From DATKZS01 sp035527835 [NCBI: bacterium] (GTDB taxonomy: Bacteria > RBG-13-61-14): a DNA stretch of 28,477 nt. Under the pieces are notes generated by a model. The model had not been told where the DNA came from. It worked only from the letters and a program-made list of their open reading frames with translations, and searched no databases. Location of the stretch: contig DATKZS010000206.1 of NCBI GenBank assembly GCA_035527835.1, positions 1 through 28,477 on the forward strand, given 5' to 3'. The position numbers were made by a program, and so were the translations under genes. This document shows positions 1 through 9,609 of the stretch, piece by piece (within the stretch, counting starts at the first letter, position 1; each line of letters starts with the position of its first letter).

Positions 1-114
1 CTTGAGGTTGGAAGGCTTGTCTCGCGGCTTTAGCCTCAAGCCTCAAGCCCCACGCCTCAAGCCTCAAGCCCCACGCCTCAAGCCCCAAGCCTCAAGCCTC
101 AAGCCCCACGCCTC

Positions 115-118
<4 letters not shown>
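1..118. repeat. Heptamer-unit palindromic repeat, CCTCAAG family (left arm cut by window edge)
   Basis: Positions 33-118 are a run of degenerate 7-nt units alternating CCTCAAG, CCCCACG and CCCCAAG. The inverted unit CTTGAGG stands at 1-7 and pairs with 42-48; AGGCT at 13-17 pairs with AGCCT at 32-36 across a 14-nt loop. The last unit overlaps the stop codon (115-117) of the ABC ATPase gene, so the element lies just downstream of that gene, probably before another operon member outside the window. The same unit family returns in the opposite orientation at 28024-28058. The full extent is unknown. Confidence 0.8.
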
Positions 119-1130
<1,012 letters not shown>

Positions 1131-1131
<1 letters not shown>

Positions 1132-2087
1132 CACTTGTTCCCCTTGGCCTTGGCGAGCTCGCCCAGCTTCAACTCGATGCGTTCGATCCGCTCCGCGGCC
1201 TCCTGGGCCCAATCGGTCAGGATGCTCACGTTGCTGAAGAGCTTCTTCAGTTCATCCACGCTCATGAAATCATCGCCGATGGGGGCAAGGCCGGAGAGCG
1301 CCAGCGCGGTCTTTTGCAGGGCGTCGCCTTTCTTGGCCGCCGGGGCCATGGTCATCTCGCCCACCTTGGCCCGCGTCTCGATCTGCTCGATCACGTCCTC
1401 GTCAGAGACGTCCGGGGCGGGCGCTTGAGCGGCGGGCACGACCGCCTCACCGACGCTTTCCACGTCGAGCTCCTCCACGTCCTCCGAAAATATTTCGGCC
1501 CCCGGCAGGACCTCGTCCACCGGGGCCGCCGCGGCCGGCGGCACGGGAGTTTTTTCTTTCTGGGGAGGGGCCGGCTTCGGGGCCGGCGGCATCTTTTCGG
1601 CGGCCTTGGCTGACTTGGGCTCAACGGGTTCCGGGGCCAGTCCCATGTCGGCGGGGCTCAGCCCGGGCGAGCTCTGGTCAAACAGCGCGCGCAGGTCATC
1701 GTCGGTGACGATCTTGATGGCGTCGGCCTTCTTCTCGGCTTCGGGCTCGTCTACGGGCTCGGCGGGGGCCGGGGCAGGGGCCTTTTTCCCCGGCGCCGGC
1801 GGCGGGAGCGGCGTCTTGGCCGGCGGCCCTTTGGCGGGCTCCTGCCTGGGCGGAACGGCCTTGCCTGGAGGCGACTTTTCCGGAGTATAGATGCCGGGCC
1901 TGGATTGGATCAGCGGCGCCGTGGGCGCGGGCGCGGAGAAAAGGTCCTGGCTGAAGACCTGGTCGCCGGCGGCGGGCGCGGCCGCGTCCGTTCCGAACAC
2001 GTCCTTGATGATCTCCATCTCGGTGGTGCTCTCGTCGGGGTTGTCCCAGGTGGACTCGCCGATTTTGTCTTTGTCCTTGTCCGGCAT
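1131..2087 (-). CDS. Pro/Ala-rich hydrophilic protein of unknown function in the ABC operon
   Basis: I do not recognise this 318-residue protein. It has no signal peptide or membrane segment. The N-terminus is charged ([11 protein letters not shown]). The middle is a long Pro/Ala/Lys/Glu-rich, probably disordered region. Short acidic-hydrophobic patches recur ([39 protein letters not shown]), which could be docking motifs. The last 40 residues (VDELKKLF to the end) look like an amphipathic helix or coiled coil. The start at 2087 is set by a GGAGG box 9 nt upstream; the frame stays open further upstream only through a palindromic repeat. It sits between the fused permease and the ATPase and overlaps the ATPase start by one base, so it is probably made with the transporter. 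A cytoplasmic adaptor or regulator is possible, but that is inference. Confidence 0.8.
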
Positions 2088-2106
2088 GGCAAAGCCTCCG
2101 CTTAGG

Positions 2107-2199
2107 GGTTTGTGGTTTGTGGTTTGTGGTTTATGGTTTTCGAGTTGCAGGCGCATCCATGCTCGCAACCAAAAACCACAAACCTCAAACCACAAACCT
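2107..2199. repeat. Heptamer-unit palindrome, GTTTGTG family, inside the ABC operon
   Basis: The left arm (2107-2148) contains about five degenerate GGTTTGT/GGTTTAT units. The right arm (2165-2199) carries the inverse CAAACCT/CAAACCA units. The innermost pairing is GTTGC with GCAAC, leaving a 16-nt loop at 2149-2164. It fills the gap between the fused permease gene (ends 2206) and the Pro-rich protein gene (starts 2087), so in the operon mRNA it would form a long hairpin just upstream of the latter's ribosome binding site. Confidence 0.85.
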
Positions 2200-2205
2200 G
2201 CCGAT

Positions 2206-4401
2206 TCATCTCGTATCCTTGAGCCTCGGGTCCACGGCGTCTCGGAAGCCTTCTCCCACCAGGTTGAGGGCGGTCACCGTTAAGAATATGGCCAGGCCCG
2301 GAAACACGGTGAGCCACCAGGCGATGTCGTAATATGACCGCGCCTTGCTCAAAATGTCGCCCCAGCTCGCGGTGGGCGGCTGCACGCCGAAGCCCAGGAA
2401 GCTGAGCGACGACTCGATCAGGATGGCGTCGGCCACCCCGAAAGTCGCCACCACCAACACCGGCGTCAGGGCGTTGGGCAGGATGTGGCGGAAGATCACC
2501 CGCGGGTCGCGCGCGCCCAGCGCCCGGGTCGCGTCCACGAACTGCATGTTCCGGAGCTTCAAAAACTCGCCGCGGGTGAGCCGCGCCGTTCCGGTCCATC
2601 CCACCAGGCCGATGGCCGCCATCACATTATAGATGCTGGGCTCAAGGAAGGCAACGACGGAGATGATGAGGAAGAAAGTAGGGATGGAGAGCATGACCTC
2701 GATCAGCCGCGAGATCGTGATGTCCACCCATCCGCCGTAGTATCCGGCGAGCGCTCCCAGGATGACTCCGATCCAGACGTAAATGCCGACGGCCACGAAG
2801 CCGACCGAGAGGGCGATGCGCGAGCCGTGGACGATCCTGGCCATCACGTCGCGGCCGGTGTCATCGGTGCCCAGCAGGTGGCGCGCGGTGGGCCGCTCCA
2901 GGAAATGGCCGAGGTCGTATTGATACGGGTCCCACGGCACCGGCGGCATCACCGCCCAGTCGGAGGCGCCCAGGTTTTGCGCGAGCTCGGCCGCCCGGCC
3001 CTTGAGCTCGCGGTAGGCCCGCATCCGCTCGGGCAGATAGTCCCGGAACGCCGGGAAGTAGAGGCCGCCCTGGTAACGCATGGCGAGCGGCTTGCTGTTG
3101 GCGATGAGGGGGGAGGCCGCGGCCACGATAAACAAAATGCCCACTCCGGCCAGCGCGGCCACCGCGACGTGGTCGCGGCCGAACTGCTTCGCCACGGACC
3201 ACCAGTAGGCCTTCTCGCCGGCCATGGTGTACAGCCCGTAGAGCACGGTCATGGCGAGGATGGCGATGGCGGCGTCGGGCCCGTACTTGATGAGCTCGGT
3301 GCCGAGCCCGGCCTCCAGTTGAGGCATGGCCAGGGCGCCGGCGATCACGAGCGCGATGATGGCGAAGAAGATCAGGAAGCGGCGCGGGTTAAAGGTGAGC
3401 GGCGCGGACTCGAAGGTGATGCGCGGGTCCACCAGGGTATAGGTGAGGTCGGCGATCAGGATGCCGACGAGCGTGAGCAGGGCCGCGACCGTGGTGATGC
3501 CCATGATGGTCGGATAGTCGCGGGCCAGGATGGACTCGAACGAGAGCTGGCCCATGCCGGGGATGGAGAAGATGCTCTCGATGATGACCGAGCCGCCCAG
3601 GATGGCCGGAAAGAGCATGGCGAGCAGGGTGACGATGGGGATCAGCGAGTTCCGGAAGGCGTGCTTGAAGACGACCACTTTCTCGGCGAGGCCCTTGGCC
3701 CGCGCCGTGCGCACGTAGTCGAGCCGGATTTGCTCGAGCATGGCGCCGCGCATCTGGCGCGAGATGTAGGCGAGGCCCTCGTAGGTGAGACAGAACACGG
3801 GCAGCGCCAGGTGATGGATGCGGTCAATGAGCCACGGCAGCGCGGCCATCTTGTCGGCTCCGTCGGACGACAGCCCGAAGATCGGGAACAGGTCCAGGAA
3901 CTCGCCGCCGCCGAGGAAGGTGATCAGCATCATGGCCACCCAGAAGTTGGGCAGCGAGTAGAGGATGAACAGGATGACGGTCAGGATGCGGTCGGAGAAC
4001 GACTTCTGCTTGACCGCGGAGAACACGCCGATGGGCACGGCGAAGAGGTAGACCATGAAGATGCTGATGATGCTGAGCTGGAGCGACACGGGCACGCGCT
4101 CGATAATTTTCTCGCGCACCGGGCGGTGGTCCTTGTACGACTCGCCGAAGTTGAAGGTCACGACCTGCTTGACCCAGATCCAGTAGCGGACCGGGAGCGG
4201 CTTGTCGAGCCCGTAGAGCTTCTTGGTCTGCTCGATGATCTGCGCGGTGTACTGGGGGTCGAGGTTCCCGGCGGATGACATGCGCACCTTGAACTCGGCG
4301 GGGTTGCCCGGCGCGAGCTGGATGATCAGGAAGGTGATCACGGTGATCCCCAGGATGGTGGGGATCATGGCCAGTAACCTCTTGGCGATGTAAACGCGCA
4401 T
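2206..4401 (-). CDS. Fused DppB-DppC type ABC transporter permease
   Basis: Both membrane subunits of a peptide-type importer in one 731-residue chain. Residues 1 to about 330 are a DppB-type permease: an N-terminal helix (RVYIAKRLLAMIPTILGIT), the LAPGNPAE motif, and the ATPase-contact loop around DYVRTARAKGL. Residues about 425-731 are a DppC-type permease: the LGTDDTGRDVMARIVHGSR motif, and a second contact loop around FVDATRALGARDP followed by HILPNAL. Between them are two extra hydrophobic segments (around LIFFAIIALVIAGALAM and AIAILAMTVLYGLYTM). An even number of added helices keeps the usual orientation of both halves. The frame is continuous, so this is a real fusion and not two genes. 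The start at 4401 (MRVYIAKR) matches DppB proteins; no strong ribosome binding site is visible, and a TTG at 4422 is the alternative. It lies between the binding-protein gene and the Pro-rich gene. Confidence 0.93.
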   Translation of the reverse strand: MRVYIAKRLLAMIPTILGITVITFLIIQLAPGNPAEFKVRMSSAGNLDPQYTAQIIEQTKKLYGLDKPLPVRYWIWVKQVVTFNFGESYKDHRPVREKIIERVPVSLQLSIISIFMVYLFAVPIGVFSAVKQKSFSDRILTVILFILYSLPNFWVAMMLITFLGGGEFLDLFPIFGLSSDGADKMAALPWLIDRIHHLALPVFCLTYEGLAYISRQMRGAMLEQIRLDYVRTARAKGLAEKVVVFKHAFRNSLIPIVTLLAMLFPAILGGSVIIESIFSIPGMGQLSFESILARDYPTIMGITTVAALLTLVGILIADLTYTLVDPRITFESAPLTFNPRRFLIFFAIIALVIAGALAMPQLEAGLGTELIKYGPDAAIAILAMTVLYGLYTMAGEKAYWWSVAKQFGRDHVAVAALAGVGILFIVAAASPLIANSKPLAMRYQGGLYFPAFRDYLPERMRAYRELKGRAAELAQNLGASDWAVMPPVPWDPYQYDLGHFLERPTARHLLGTDDTGRDVMARIVHGSRIALSVGFVAVGIYVWIGVILGALAGYYGGWVDITISRLIEVMLSIPTFFLIISVVAFLEPSIYNVMAAIGLVGWTGTARLTRGEFLKLRNMQFVDATRALGARDPRVIFRHILPNALTPVLVVATFGVADAILIESSLSFLGFGVQPPTASWGDILSKARSYYDIAWWLTVFPGLAIFLTVTALNLVGEGFRDAVDPRLKDTR

Positions 4402-4435
4402 GGTCAGGATATTATGACACAATCTGGAACAAGGA

Positions 4436-4519
4436 AAGGTTTGTGGTTTGAGGTTTGGGGTTTGGGGTTAAAGCAAACGACGGGGAACCACAAACCCCAA
4501 ACCTCAAACCACAAACCTT
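4436..4519. repeat. Heptamer-unit palindrome with near-perfect 34-bp arms, GTTTGTG family
   Basis: The left arm (4436-4469) and right arm (4486-4519) are each 34 nt of GGTTTGT/GGTTTGA/GGTTTGG units and match as inverted repeats at 33 of 34 positions. They enclose a 16-nt loop (4470-4485). The element lies between the binding-protein stop (4525) and the permease start (4401) in one operon. Transcribed, it would make a very stable hairpin with no run of U after it. That suits an mRNA stability or processing element better than a classical terminator. Confidence 0.92.
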
Positions 4520-4524
4520 CTTCT

Positions 4525-6255
4525 TCACGGCCCCGGAAGGTCCTTGTACTTCTGAAGCGATTTAGGCGCGTACCAGTCGTTGAACATGAGGCACGGCCGG
4601 ATGGGGTAGGTAAGCACGTTATGGATGCGCTTGTTCAGGACGGAGAGGCGCTCGCCGGTGAGGAAGAAGGTGTAGGGCTGCTGGTCGTGGATGATGCGGT
4701 GGATTTGGCGGCAGTACTCGATCCGTTTGTCGCGGTCGAACTCGGCGCGGTTCAATTCGATCAGGCGGTCCACCTCGGCGTTCTTGAAGCCGACGTGGTT
4801 GGACGACGCGGAGATGTCGGCCTGGCTCCCGTGGAAGAGCTGGTAGGGGTCGGGGTTCGCGTCGAGGGCCCAGGCCATGGCGCAGGCGTCGAACTTCCAC
4901 CGCTGCACGTTCTCCAGGAACACGGCCCACTCCAGCTTGCGGATCACCATGTCAATCCCGGCCTTTTTCAGGTCCTGCCTGTACATCACCGCCATCTGCT
5001 CCCACTCCGGCACGTCCGCCGTGAACGAGAGCTCGAACCGGAACGGCGCGCCGTCCCTGTCCAGCACCCCGTCGCCGTCCGTGTCCTTCCAGCCGGCCTC
5101 CGCCAGCAGTTGCCTGGCCCGCTCCGGGTCGTAGGCGAACGGCTTGATGTCCGGGTCCGCGTAAGGCGTGGTGTAGTAGAACGGGCCGTTGGCGACGTGG
5201 CCCAGGCAGTAGAAAATCTCCTTGAGCATGGCCTCGCGGTTTAAAAGCATGGTGAGCGCCTGGCGCACCCGCTGGTCCGAGAAGAGGGGCTTGCGCATGT
5301 TCCAGCCGAGGTAGGAATAGGACGGGTAATTGTAGTGGAGCTTGTTGAAGCGGTGGGTGAAGTCCTTGCCGCCGGTCTGCTTGAGCCACTGCACCCTTTT
5401 TACCCGCTCGATGAAATCCAGCTCGCCCTTTTTCAGGACCTGCAGCGCCACGTCATCGTTGGTCAGGATCTTGAACTCCACGCGCTCAAAGTGCGGCCGC
5501 TTGCCCCAGTAGCCCGGGTAGCGCTCGAGCACGATCTTCTGGCCCGTGTCCCACTCCACGAACCGGTACGGCCCGGTGCCCACGGGCTTTCTGCCGTAGG
5601 GGTGCTGGTTGAAGTCCGTGCCGTCGTCCAGGACGTGCCTGGGCACGATGGGGACGCCACCGACCATTTCCAGGGCCTTGAAGTACGGCTTCTTCCATTT
5701 GATCTGGACGGTGTAGTCATCCAGTTTTTTGTACGACTCGCAATCGCTGAAATAGCTGCGGAGGCCGGCGGCGTCCACCTTGGGGTCCATGATGCGGTCA
5801 ATGGAGTAGATCACGTCGGCGGCGGTCATGGGCTTGCCGTCGTGGAAGGTCACGTCGTGGCGCAGGTGGAAGGTGAAGGTGACCTTGTCGTCGGCGACCT
5901 CCCACCTCTCGGCGAGGAGAGGCTTGAGCTCGCCGGTGGCGAGGTCTATGTCCAGCAGGCCCTCCATGATGAAGAGGTTGATGTCCTGCTCGCTCACGTC
6001 GGTGCCGGTGATGGGGTTGAGCGTCGGCGGCTCGGCCTCGAGCCGGCGCACCAGCTTGCCGCCGTCGTCGGGCTGCTCGCCGGCCGGCGCGGGCAGGCTG
6101 GTCACGCCGCCGGTGGTTTTCCCGCCGGCGCACGACTCATTCGCGGGCTCCGGAGCCGGCCCGCCGCCAGGAGTGTTCTGTGTCTCGGCTTTTTTACAGC
6201 CGCTGATCGCGGCGAGACAGAGCATAACGGCCAGCGCCGCTGTAGCCTTCTTCAT
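4525..6255 (-). CDS. Peptide/nickel-type ABC transporter substrate-binding lipoprotein (SBP family 5)
   Basis: A 576-residue extracytoplasmic binding protein that captures substrate for the fused permease. The N-terminus is a lipoprotein signal (MKKATAALAVMLCLAAISGC, lipobox Cys 20), followed by a Gly/Pro linker. The family 5 fold begins near residue 70 and shows typical landmarks: LRRLEAEPPTLNP-like start, ITGTDVSEQDI, LAERWEVADD, FHLRHDVTFHDGKPMTAADV, VGTGPYRFVEW and VRQALTMLLNREAM. Length and order are normal for DppA/OppA relatives. The start at 6255 has a strong GGAGGAG box 6 nt upstream and overlaps the TPR gene stop by 4 nt (ATGA). The EF-hand-like stretch KDTDGDGVLDRDG is common in this family. 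Whether the ligand is a peptide, nickel complex or sugar cannot be decided. Confidence 0.94.
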   Translation of the reverse strand: MKKATAALAVMLCLAAISGCKKAETQNTPGGGPAPEPANESCAGGKTTGGVTSLPAPAGEQPDDGGKLVRRLEAEPPTLNPITGTDVSEQDINLFIMEGLLDIDLATGELKPLLAERWEVADDKVTFTFHLRHDVTFHDGKPMTAADVIYSIDRIMDPKVDAAGLRSYFSDCESYKKLDDYTVQIKWKKPYFKALEMVGGVPIVPRHVLDDGTDFNQHPYGRKPVGTGPYRFVEWDTGQKIVLERYPGYWGKRPHFERVEFKILTNDDVALQVLKKGELDFIERVKRVQWLKQTGGKDFTHRFNKLHYNYPSYSYLGWNMRKPLFSDQRVRQALTMLLNREAMLKEIFYCLGHVANGPFYYTTPYADPDIKPFAYDPERARQLLAEAGWKDTDGDGVLDRDGAPFRFELSFTADVPEWEQMAVMYRQDLKKAGIDMVIRKLEWAVFLENVQRWKFDACAMAWALDANPDPYQLFHGSQADISASSNHVGFKNAEVDRLIELNRAEFDRDKRIEYCRQIHRIIHDQQPYTFFLTGERLSVLNKRIHNVLTYPIRPCLMFNDWYAPKSLQKYKDLPGP

Positions 6256-8015
6256 TCCAGCTCCTCCAGCTTTTTCCGGACCCGCTCCTTGATCCGCAGG
6301 GCGGTGGCGTTGTCCAGGGCCTTCTGATAATTGTCCTTTGCTTGTTTCAAGTCGCCCTGCGCGCGAAAGCAGTCGCCCACGTGCTCCAGGACCTCGGGGT
6401 CCGGCCCGATGGCGGCGAGTGCCTTTTGCAGCCACTCCATGGCGCTCTGATAATCGCCGCGCTGGAAATAGACCCAGCCCAGGCTGTCCATGACGGCGCC
6501 GGAGTCGGGGTTTATTTCGAGGGCGCGGCGGATGTGGGACTCGGCCTGGTCCAGGTTCACGCCCTGCTCCGCCCAGGTGTAGCCGATGAAGTTGAGCGCG
6601 TCCGCATTGGCCGGGTCCTGGTCCAGCACTTTCCGCATCACCGCGATGGACGCCTCGACCCGGCCCTGCGCATAATAGGTGAGCGCCAGCTCGGCGCGCA
6701 GGGCGTTGTCGTCCGGGTGCTTGGACAGCGCGGCGTTGACCACTTCCTCCGCCTTGCCGTAATCGCCCACGTCGCGCAGCACCGCGGAGTAGGACATCGC
6801 CATGTTGGCGTCGTCCGGGTTGGCCGCGTACAGCTCTTCCATCAGCTCGACCGCGCGCCGGGTCTCGCCCTGCTTCAAGGCAAGCAGGGCCAACTGCCGC
6901 CGCGCGTCGCCGTATAGTTTGTTGTCTTTGGGCACGGCCTCGAAATAAGAGGCCGCGTCAAGGTAATGGCCGAGCACGGTCTCGGCCAGCCCCAGCGCCA
7001 TGGTGGCCTCCACGCTCGTGGGGTCAAGGGCCAGGGCCGCATCGAATTCCGCCTTCGCCGCCTCGGCCTGGCTCCGCCGAAGCAGGATGTAACCCTTCTG
7101 CAGCCACCAGTCCGGGACCACCGCGCCCGACTTCTTGCCGCCGTCCAGCACCGCGATCGCCTCGTCCTGGCGGCCCCGTCTGAGCAGCAGGCCCACCAGT
7201 TGCATCCGAGTGTTCGCGTCGCCCGGATAATAGGAGAGCAGGAGGTAGCCCGCCTTGATCGCCGCGTCATAACGGCCGAGCGCCTGCTCCATCCTGAAGA
7301 GGTCGGCCTGCGCCGGGTAATAACCCGGCTCGCGCGACAAGATCATGTGGTAGCGCGCCCGCGCCTTGTCCACCTGGCCGACCTGCAGCAGAATGGCCGC
7401 CATGTAGTACTGGACGTCGAGGTCCTCGGGATGGGTGTTGGCGTACGCGGCCAGGACCGCGAACGCGTCCTCCGGCTTCTTCTGGGCCATGCGGGCGTCG
7501 GCCACGTTGATCACGTACTCCGGATCGTCCGGGTCGAGCCGCGCCGCGTTGAGAAAGGACTGCTCGGCGTCGGCCGGCCGTTCAATCGCCATCAGCACCA
7601 TGCCCCGGACCTGGTGCGCCGCGGCCTCGGCAGGATCGAGCTTGATGGATTCATCAATCAGCTTGAGCGCCTCGTCATTGTTGCCCTGCCGGTACAGGCC
7701 GTCGGCCAGGGTGGTCCGCAAAAACGCCGAGCCCGGATCGTCCTTCAACGCCGCCCGCAGCTCCTTTAGAGCCTCGTCGTTCTTGCCCCGGACCGCGAGC
7801 TGTTGGGCATAGCTGAAATGAGTCATGGCCCGGACGTTGCGGTCGAGCTCCACCGGGTCCTGCCAAATCCGCTGCGAATGCGCCTTCATCTTCTCGATGA
7901 ACGCGGGCTTTTTCGACGAGCAGCACGCCCCCGCGCCCACCAGGACCAGCATGAGCGCGACCAGGCGCCATCCCGCCGCGCCCGCGCCGCTATTGTGTTT
8001 CACCTGGGTTCTCAT
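6252..8015 (-). CDS. TPR-repeat lipoprotein, first gene of the ABC operon
   Basis: A 587-residue protein with a lipoprotein-like signal (hydrophobic LVALMLVLVGAGAC, Cys 31). Almost the whole remaining length is tandem 34-residue tetratricopeptide units; I count about 14, for example around NDEALKELRAALKDDP, DEALKLIDESIKLDP and AEAAKAEFDAALALDP. The C-terminal part (LNFIGYTWAEQG, then MDSLGWVYFQRGDYQSAMEW) follows a pattern common in Gram-negative TPR lipoproteins. TPRs are protein-interaction scaffolds, so no enzyme activity is expected. The start at 8015 places the signal peptide at the N-terminus, but its ribosome binding site is weak. Its stop overlaps the binding-protein start by 4 nt, so the two are probably translationally coupled. 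A role in anchoring or assembling the transporter is inference. Confidence 0.88.
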   Translation of the reverse strand: MRTQVKHNSGAGAAGWRLVALMLVLVGAGACCSSKKPAFIEKMKAHSQRIWQDPVELDRNVRAMTHFSYAQQLAVRGKNDEALKELRAALKDDPGSAFLRTTLADGLYRQGNNDEALKLIDESIKLDPAEAAAHQVRGMVLMAIERPADAEQSFLNAARLDPDDPEYVINVADARMAQKKPEDAFAVLAAYANTHPEDLDVQYYMAAILLQVGQVDKARARYHMILSREPGYYPAQADLFRMEQALGRYDAAIKAGYLLLSYYPGDANTRMQLVGLLLRRGRQDEAIAVLDGGKKSGAVVPDWWLQKGYILLRRSQAEAAKAEFDAALALDPTSVEATMALGLAETVLGHYLDAASYFEAVPKDNKLYGDARRQLALLALKQGETRRAVELMEELYAANPDDANMAMSYSAVLRDVGDYGKAEEVVNAALSKHPDDNALRAELALTYYAQGRVEASIAVMRKVLDQDPANADALNFIGYTWAEQGVNLDQAESHIRRALEINPDSGAVMDSLGWVYFQRGDYQSAMEWLQKALAAIGPDPEVLEHVGDCFRAQGDLKQAKDNYQKALDNATALRIKERVRKKLEELE

Positions 8016-8071
8016 CTTGCCAAGGAATGTAACACACCCGCCCCAGGGCCGCAAAAATTTTGCCCATCGGC

Positions 8072-8101
8072 TTGCATCGGCGAGGTCGGGCGTGGGATAT
8101 T
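8072..8101 (+). promoter_or_regulatory. Candidate sigma70-type promoter for the PHP lipoprotein gene
   Basis: TTGCAT (8072-8077) and GATATT (8096-8101) are separated by 18 bp in the 132-bp gap between the divergent TPR and PHP genes. The match is only moderate. I found no convincing counterpart for the minus-strand ABC operon in this gap. Confidence 0.25.
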
Positions 8102-8147
8102 GAATGAGTTGGCCCTGGTATCAATGTCTCAGCCTGGGAGGATGATG

Positions 8148-9500
8148 ATGAATAGGCGTGCGAGCGTGTTGATTGTTTTATTAACGGCCGCGGCGGCGGC
8201 CATGGGCCTGGTGCTGCCCGGGTGCGCGGCCGTGATGGGCCTTAAAAAGAAGCCGGCGGCGTTCGAGAACAGCGGCGCCGCGCCCGCGCGCACTCCGGTG
8301 TATCACCTGGGCGGCTGGACCATTGCCCGGGCCACGCTCCATAACCATACCATTTATTCTGACGGGTGCTACTCTACCGAGGACCTGCTCGAATTCGCCC
8401 GCCAGGAGGGCATGGCGGTGCTGTCATTCAACGACCACCGGGAGGGCAAGATCTGCGCCGAAGGCGCCGGGTTGTGCTTCAAAATCGGCGGCGTTGAGAG
8501 CGTCGGCTATGACGTGTACTTCGACCACCTGCGCCGGATCCAGGAGACGGCCCGGGACCAGGGCATGATCGCGCTCAAGGGGATCGAGGTGATTCCGTAC
8601 ATGTATAACTACGGCAAGCTCCCGGCCCTGGTCATTGACGGCGCGCAGGAGCACTTCACGGTTTACGGGATCGAGGACGCGGCGGTCTTCAATGACATGC
8701 CGGTGCGCAACAGCGTGGCGGTGAGGCCGGAGGCCATCCCCGATGAGAAGCCGTGGCAGGACTTCGTGGATTACATCGTGGAGCACGGCGGGATCGTGGA
8801 CGCGGTGCACTTGGAGGACGGCGCGGACATGTGGTACGGCCCGGCGCACGGGGCCTGCCCGCCGCCGGCGGACAATCTGCACCGCATCAAGCGCCTGACC
8901 GGGTTCTCGGCAATGCCCTCGGGCTGGCGCGAGAAGACGGGCGGCCCGGGCGGATGGTGGGACACGGACCTTGCCGAGTACATGGCCGCACTGCGCCAGG
9001 CCCCGGTCTGGGCCATAGCCGACACGGACTATCACTGCGACCAAAGCATGGCCATCGCCAACACGCTGCTCTACATGAGGGAGTTCACGGAGCAGGAGGT
9101 CTTGCGTTGCATGAGGGAGGGCCGCATGGTCGCGCTCATGGGCGACGCCTTCCAGGACTCGTACGTCTCCGAGTGGTGGGTGAGCGACGGCGGGATGCCG
9201 GAGGATCCGATCATGCTCGGCGCCACGGCCACCGTCAAGACGGCCCCCACCGTCCGCTTCGCGCTCGACCATGACGTGGCCGGGACCCGGGCGCGGCTCA
9301 TCCGGAACGGGGTCGTGGTCATGGAACAGGACGGGAGCGAGCTCACCTTCATTGACCAGGACCAGGGCAAGAACAAGGAGCCCGCGTTCTACCGCGTCGA
9401 GGTGATCGGGCCGCGCCAGAGCGATCCGCCCTATAACCCCTCCGACATGCGGGTGAGCGAGCTGTTCGTGAACCCGATCTTCGTAAAGTTCGCGCGGTGA
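8148..9500 (+). CDS. Secreted PHP-domain phosphoesterase-like lipoprotein
   Basis: A 450-residue protein with a lipoprotein signal (hydrophobic residues 5-22, LPGC lipobox, Cys 26) and a PHP metal-dependent phosphoesterase domain. Visible metal-binding signatures are HNH in LHNHTIYSDG (His 65, His 67), the NDH motif (Asp 96, His 97), the acidic EVIPYMYN segment and a late DTDYH motif. After the PHP part the chain ends in about 130 residues of predicted beta-rich sequence (for example TVRFALDHDVAGTRARLIRNG), as in other long PHP proteins. Three ATG codons stand in a row at 8142-8150. I chose the third (8148) because a GGGAGG box ends 6 nt before it. It is a single gene, diverging from the ABC operon and converging on lpdA. 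The substrate is unknown; a role outside the cytoplasm is implied by the signal. Confidence 0.9.
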   Translation: MNRRASVLIVLLTAAAAAMGLVLPGCAAVMGLKKKPAAFENSGAAPARTPVYHLGGWTIARATLHNHTIYSDGCYSTEDLLEFARQEGMAVLSFNDHREGKICAEGAGLCFKIGGVESVGYDVYFDHLRRIQETARDQGMIALKGIEVIPYMYNYGKLPALVIDGAQEHFTVYGIEDAAVFNDMPVRNSVAVRPEAIPDEKPWQDFVDYIVEHGGIVDAVHLEDGADMWYGPAHGACPPPADNLHRIKRLTGFSAMPSGWREKTGGPGGWWDTDLAEYMAALRQAPVWAIADTDYHCDQSMAIANTLLYMREFTEQEVLRCMREGRMVALMGDAFQDSYVSEWWVSDGGMPEDPIMLGATATVKTAPTVRFALDHDVAGTRARLIRNGVVVMEQDGSELTFIDQDQGKNKEPAFYRVEVIGPRQSDPPYNPSDMRVSELFVNPIFVKFAR

Positions 9501-9519
9501 CGGCGGCGATACAAGATCT

Positions 9520-9588
9520 CGCACAGAGGCACAGAGAACACAGAGATTAATTATTTTCTATTCTTTGTGTACTCTGTGCCTCTGTGCG
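9520..9588. repeat. Palindromic unit repeat, GCACAGAG family, between convergent genes
   Basis: The left arm (9520-9545) is three units of GCACAGAG spaced 8-9 nt. The right arm (9563-9588) is its inverse, 24 of 26 positions matching, and the loop is an AT-rich 17 nt. It lies in the 109-bp gap between the convergent PHP and lpdA genes, where the hairpin could act as a bidirectional terminator. It has the same arm-loop architecture as the other intergenic palindromes of this window. Confidence 0.9.
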
Positions 9589-9609
9589 AAATCAAGCGCC
9601 TATAAATTA

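Noticed and set aside
9520-9588. Target duplication around the stand-alone palindromes (checked here and at 4436, 23983)
   Set aside because: No matching direct repeats flank these palindromes, so there is no direct evidence that they transposed individually.
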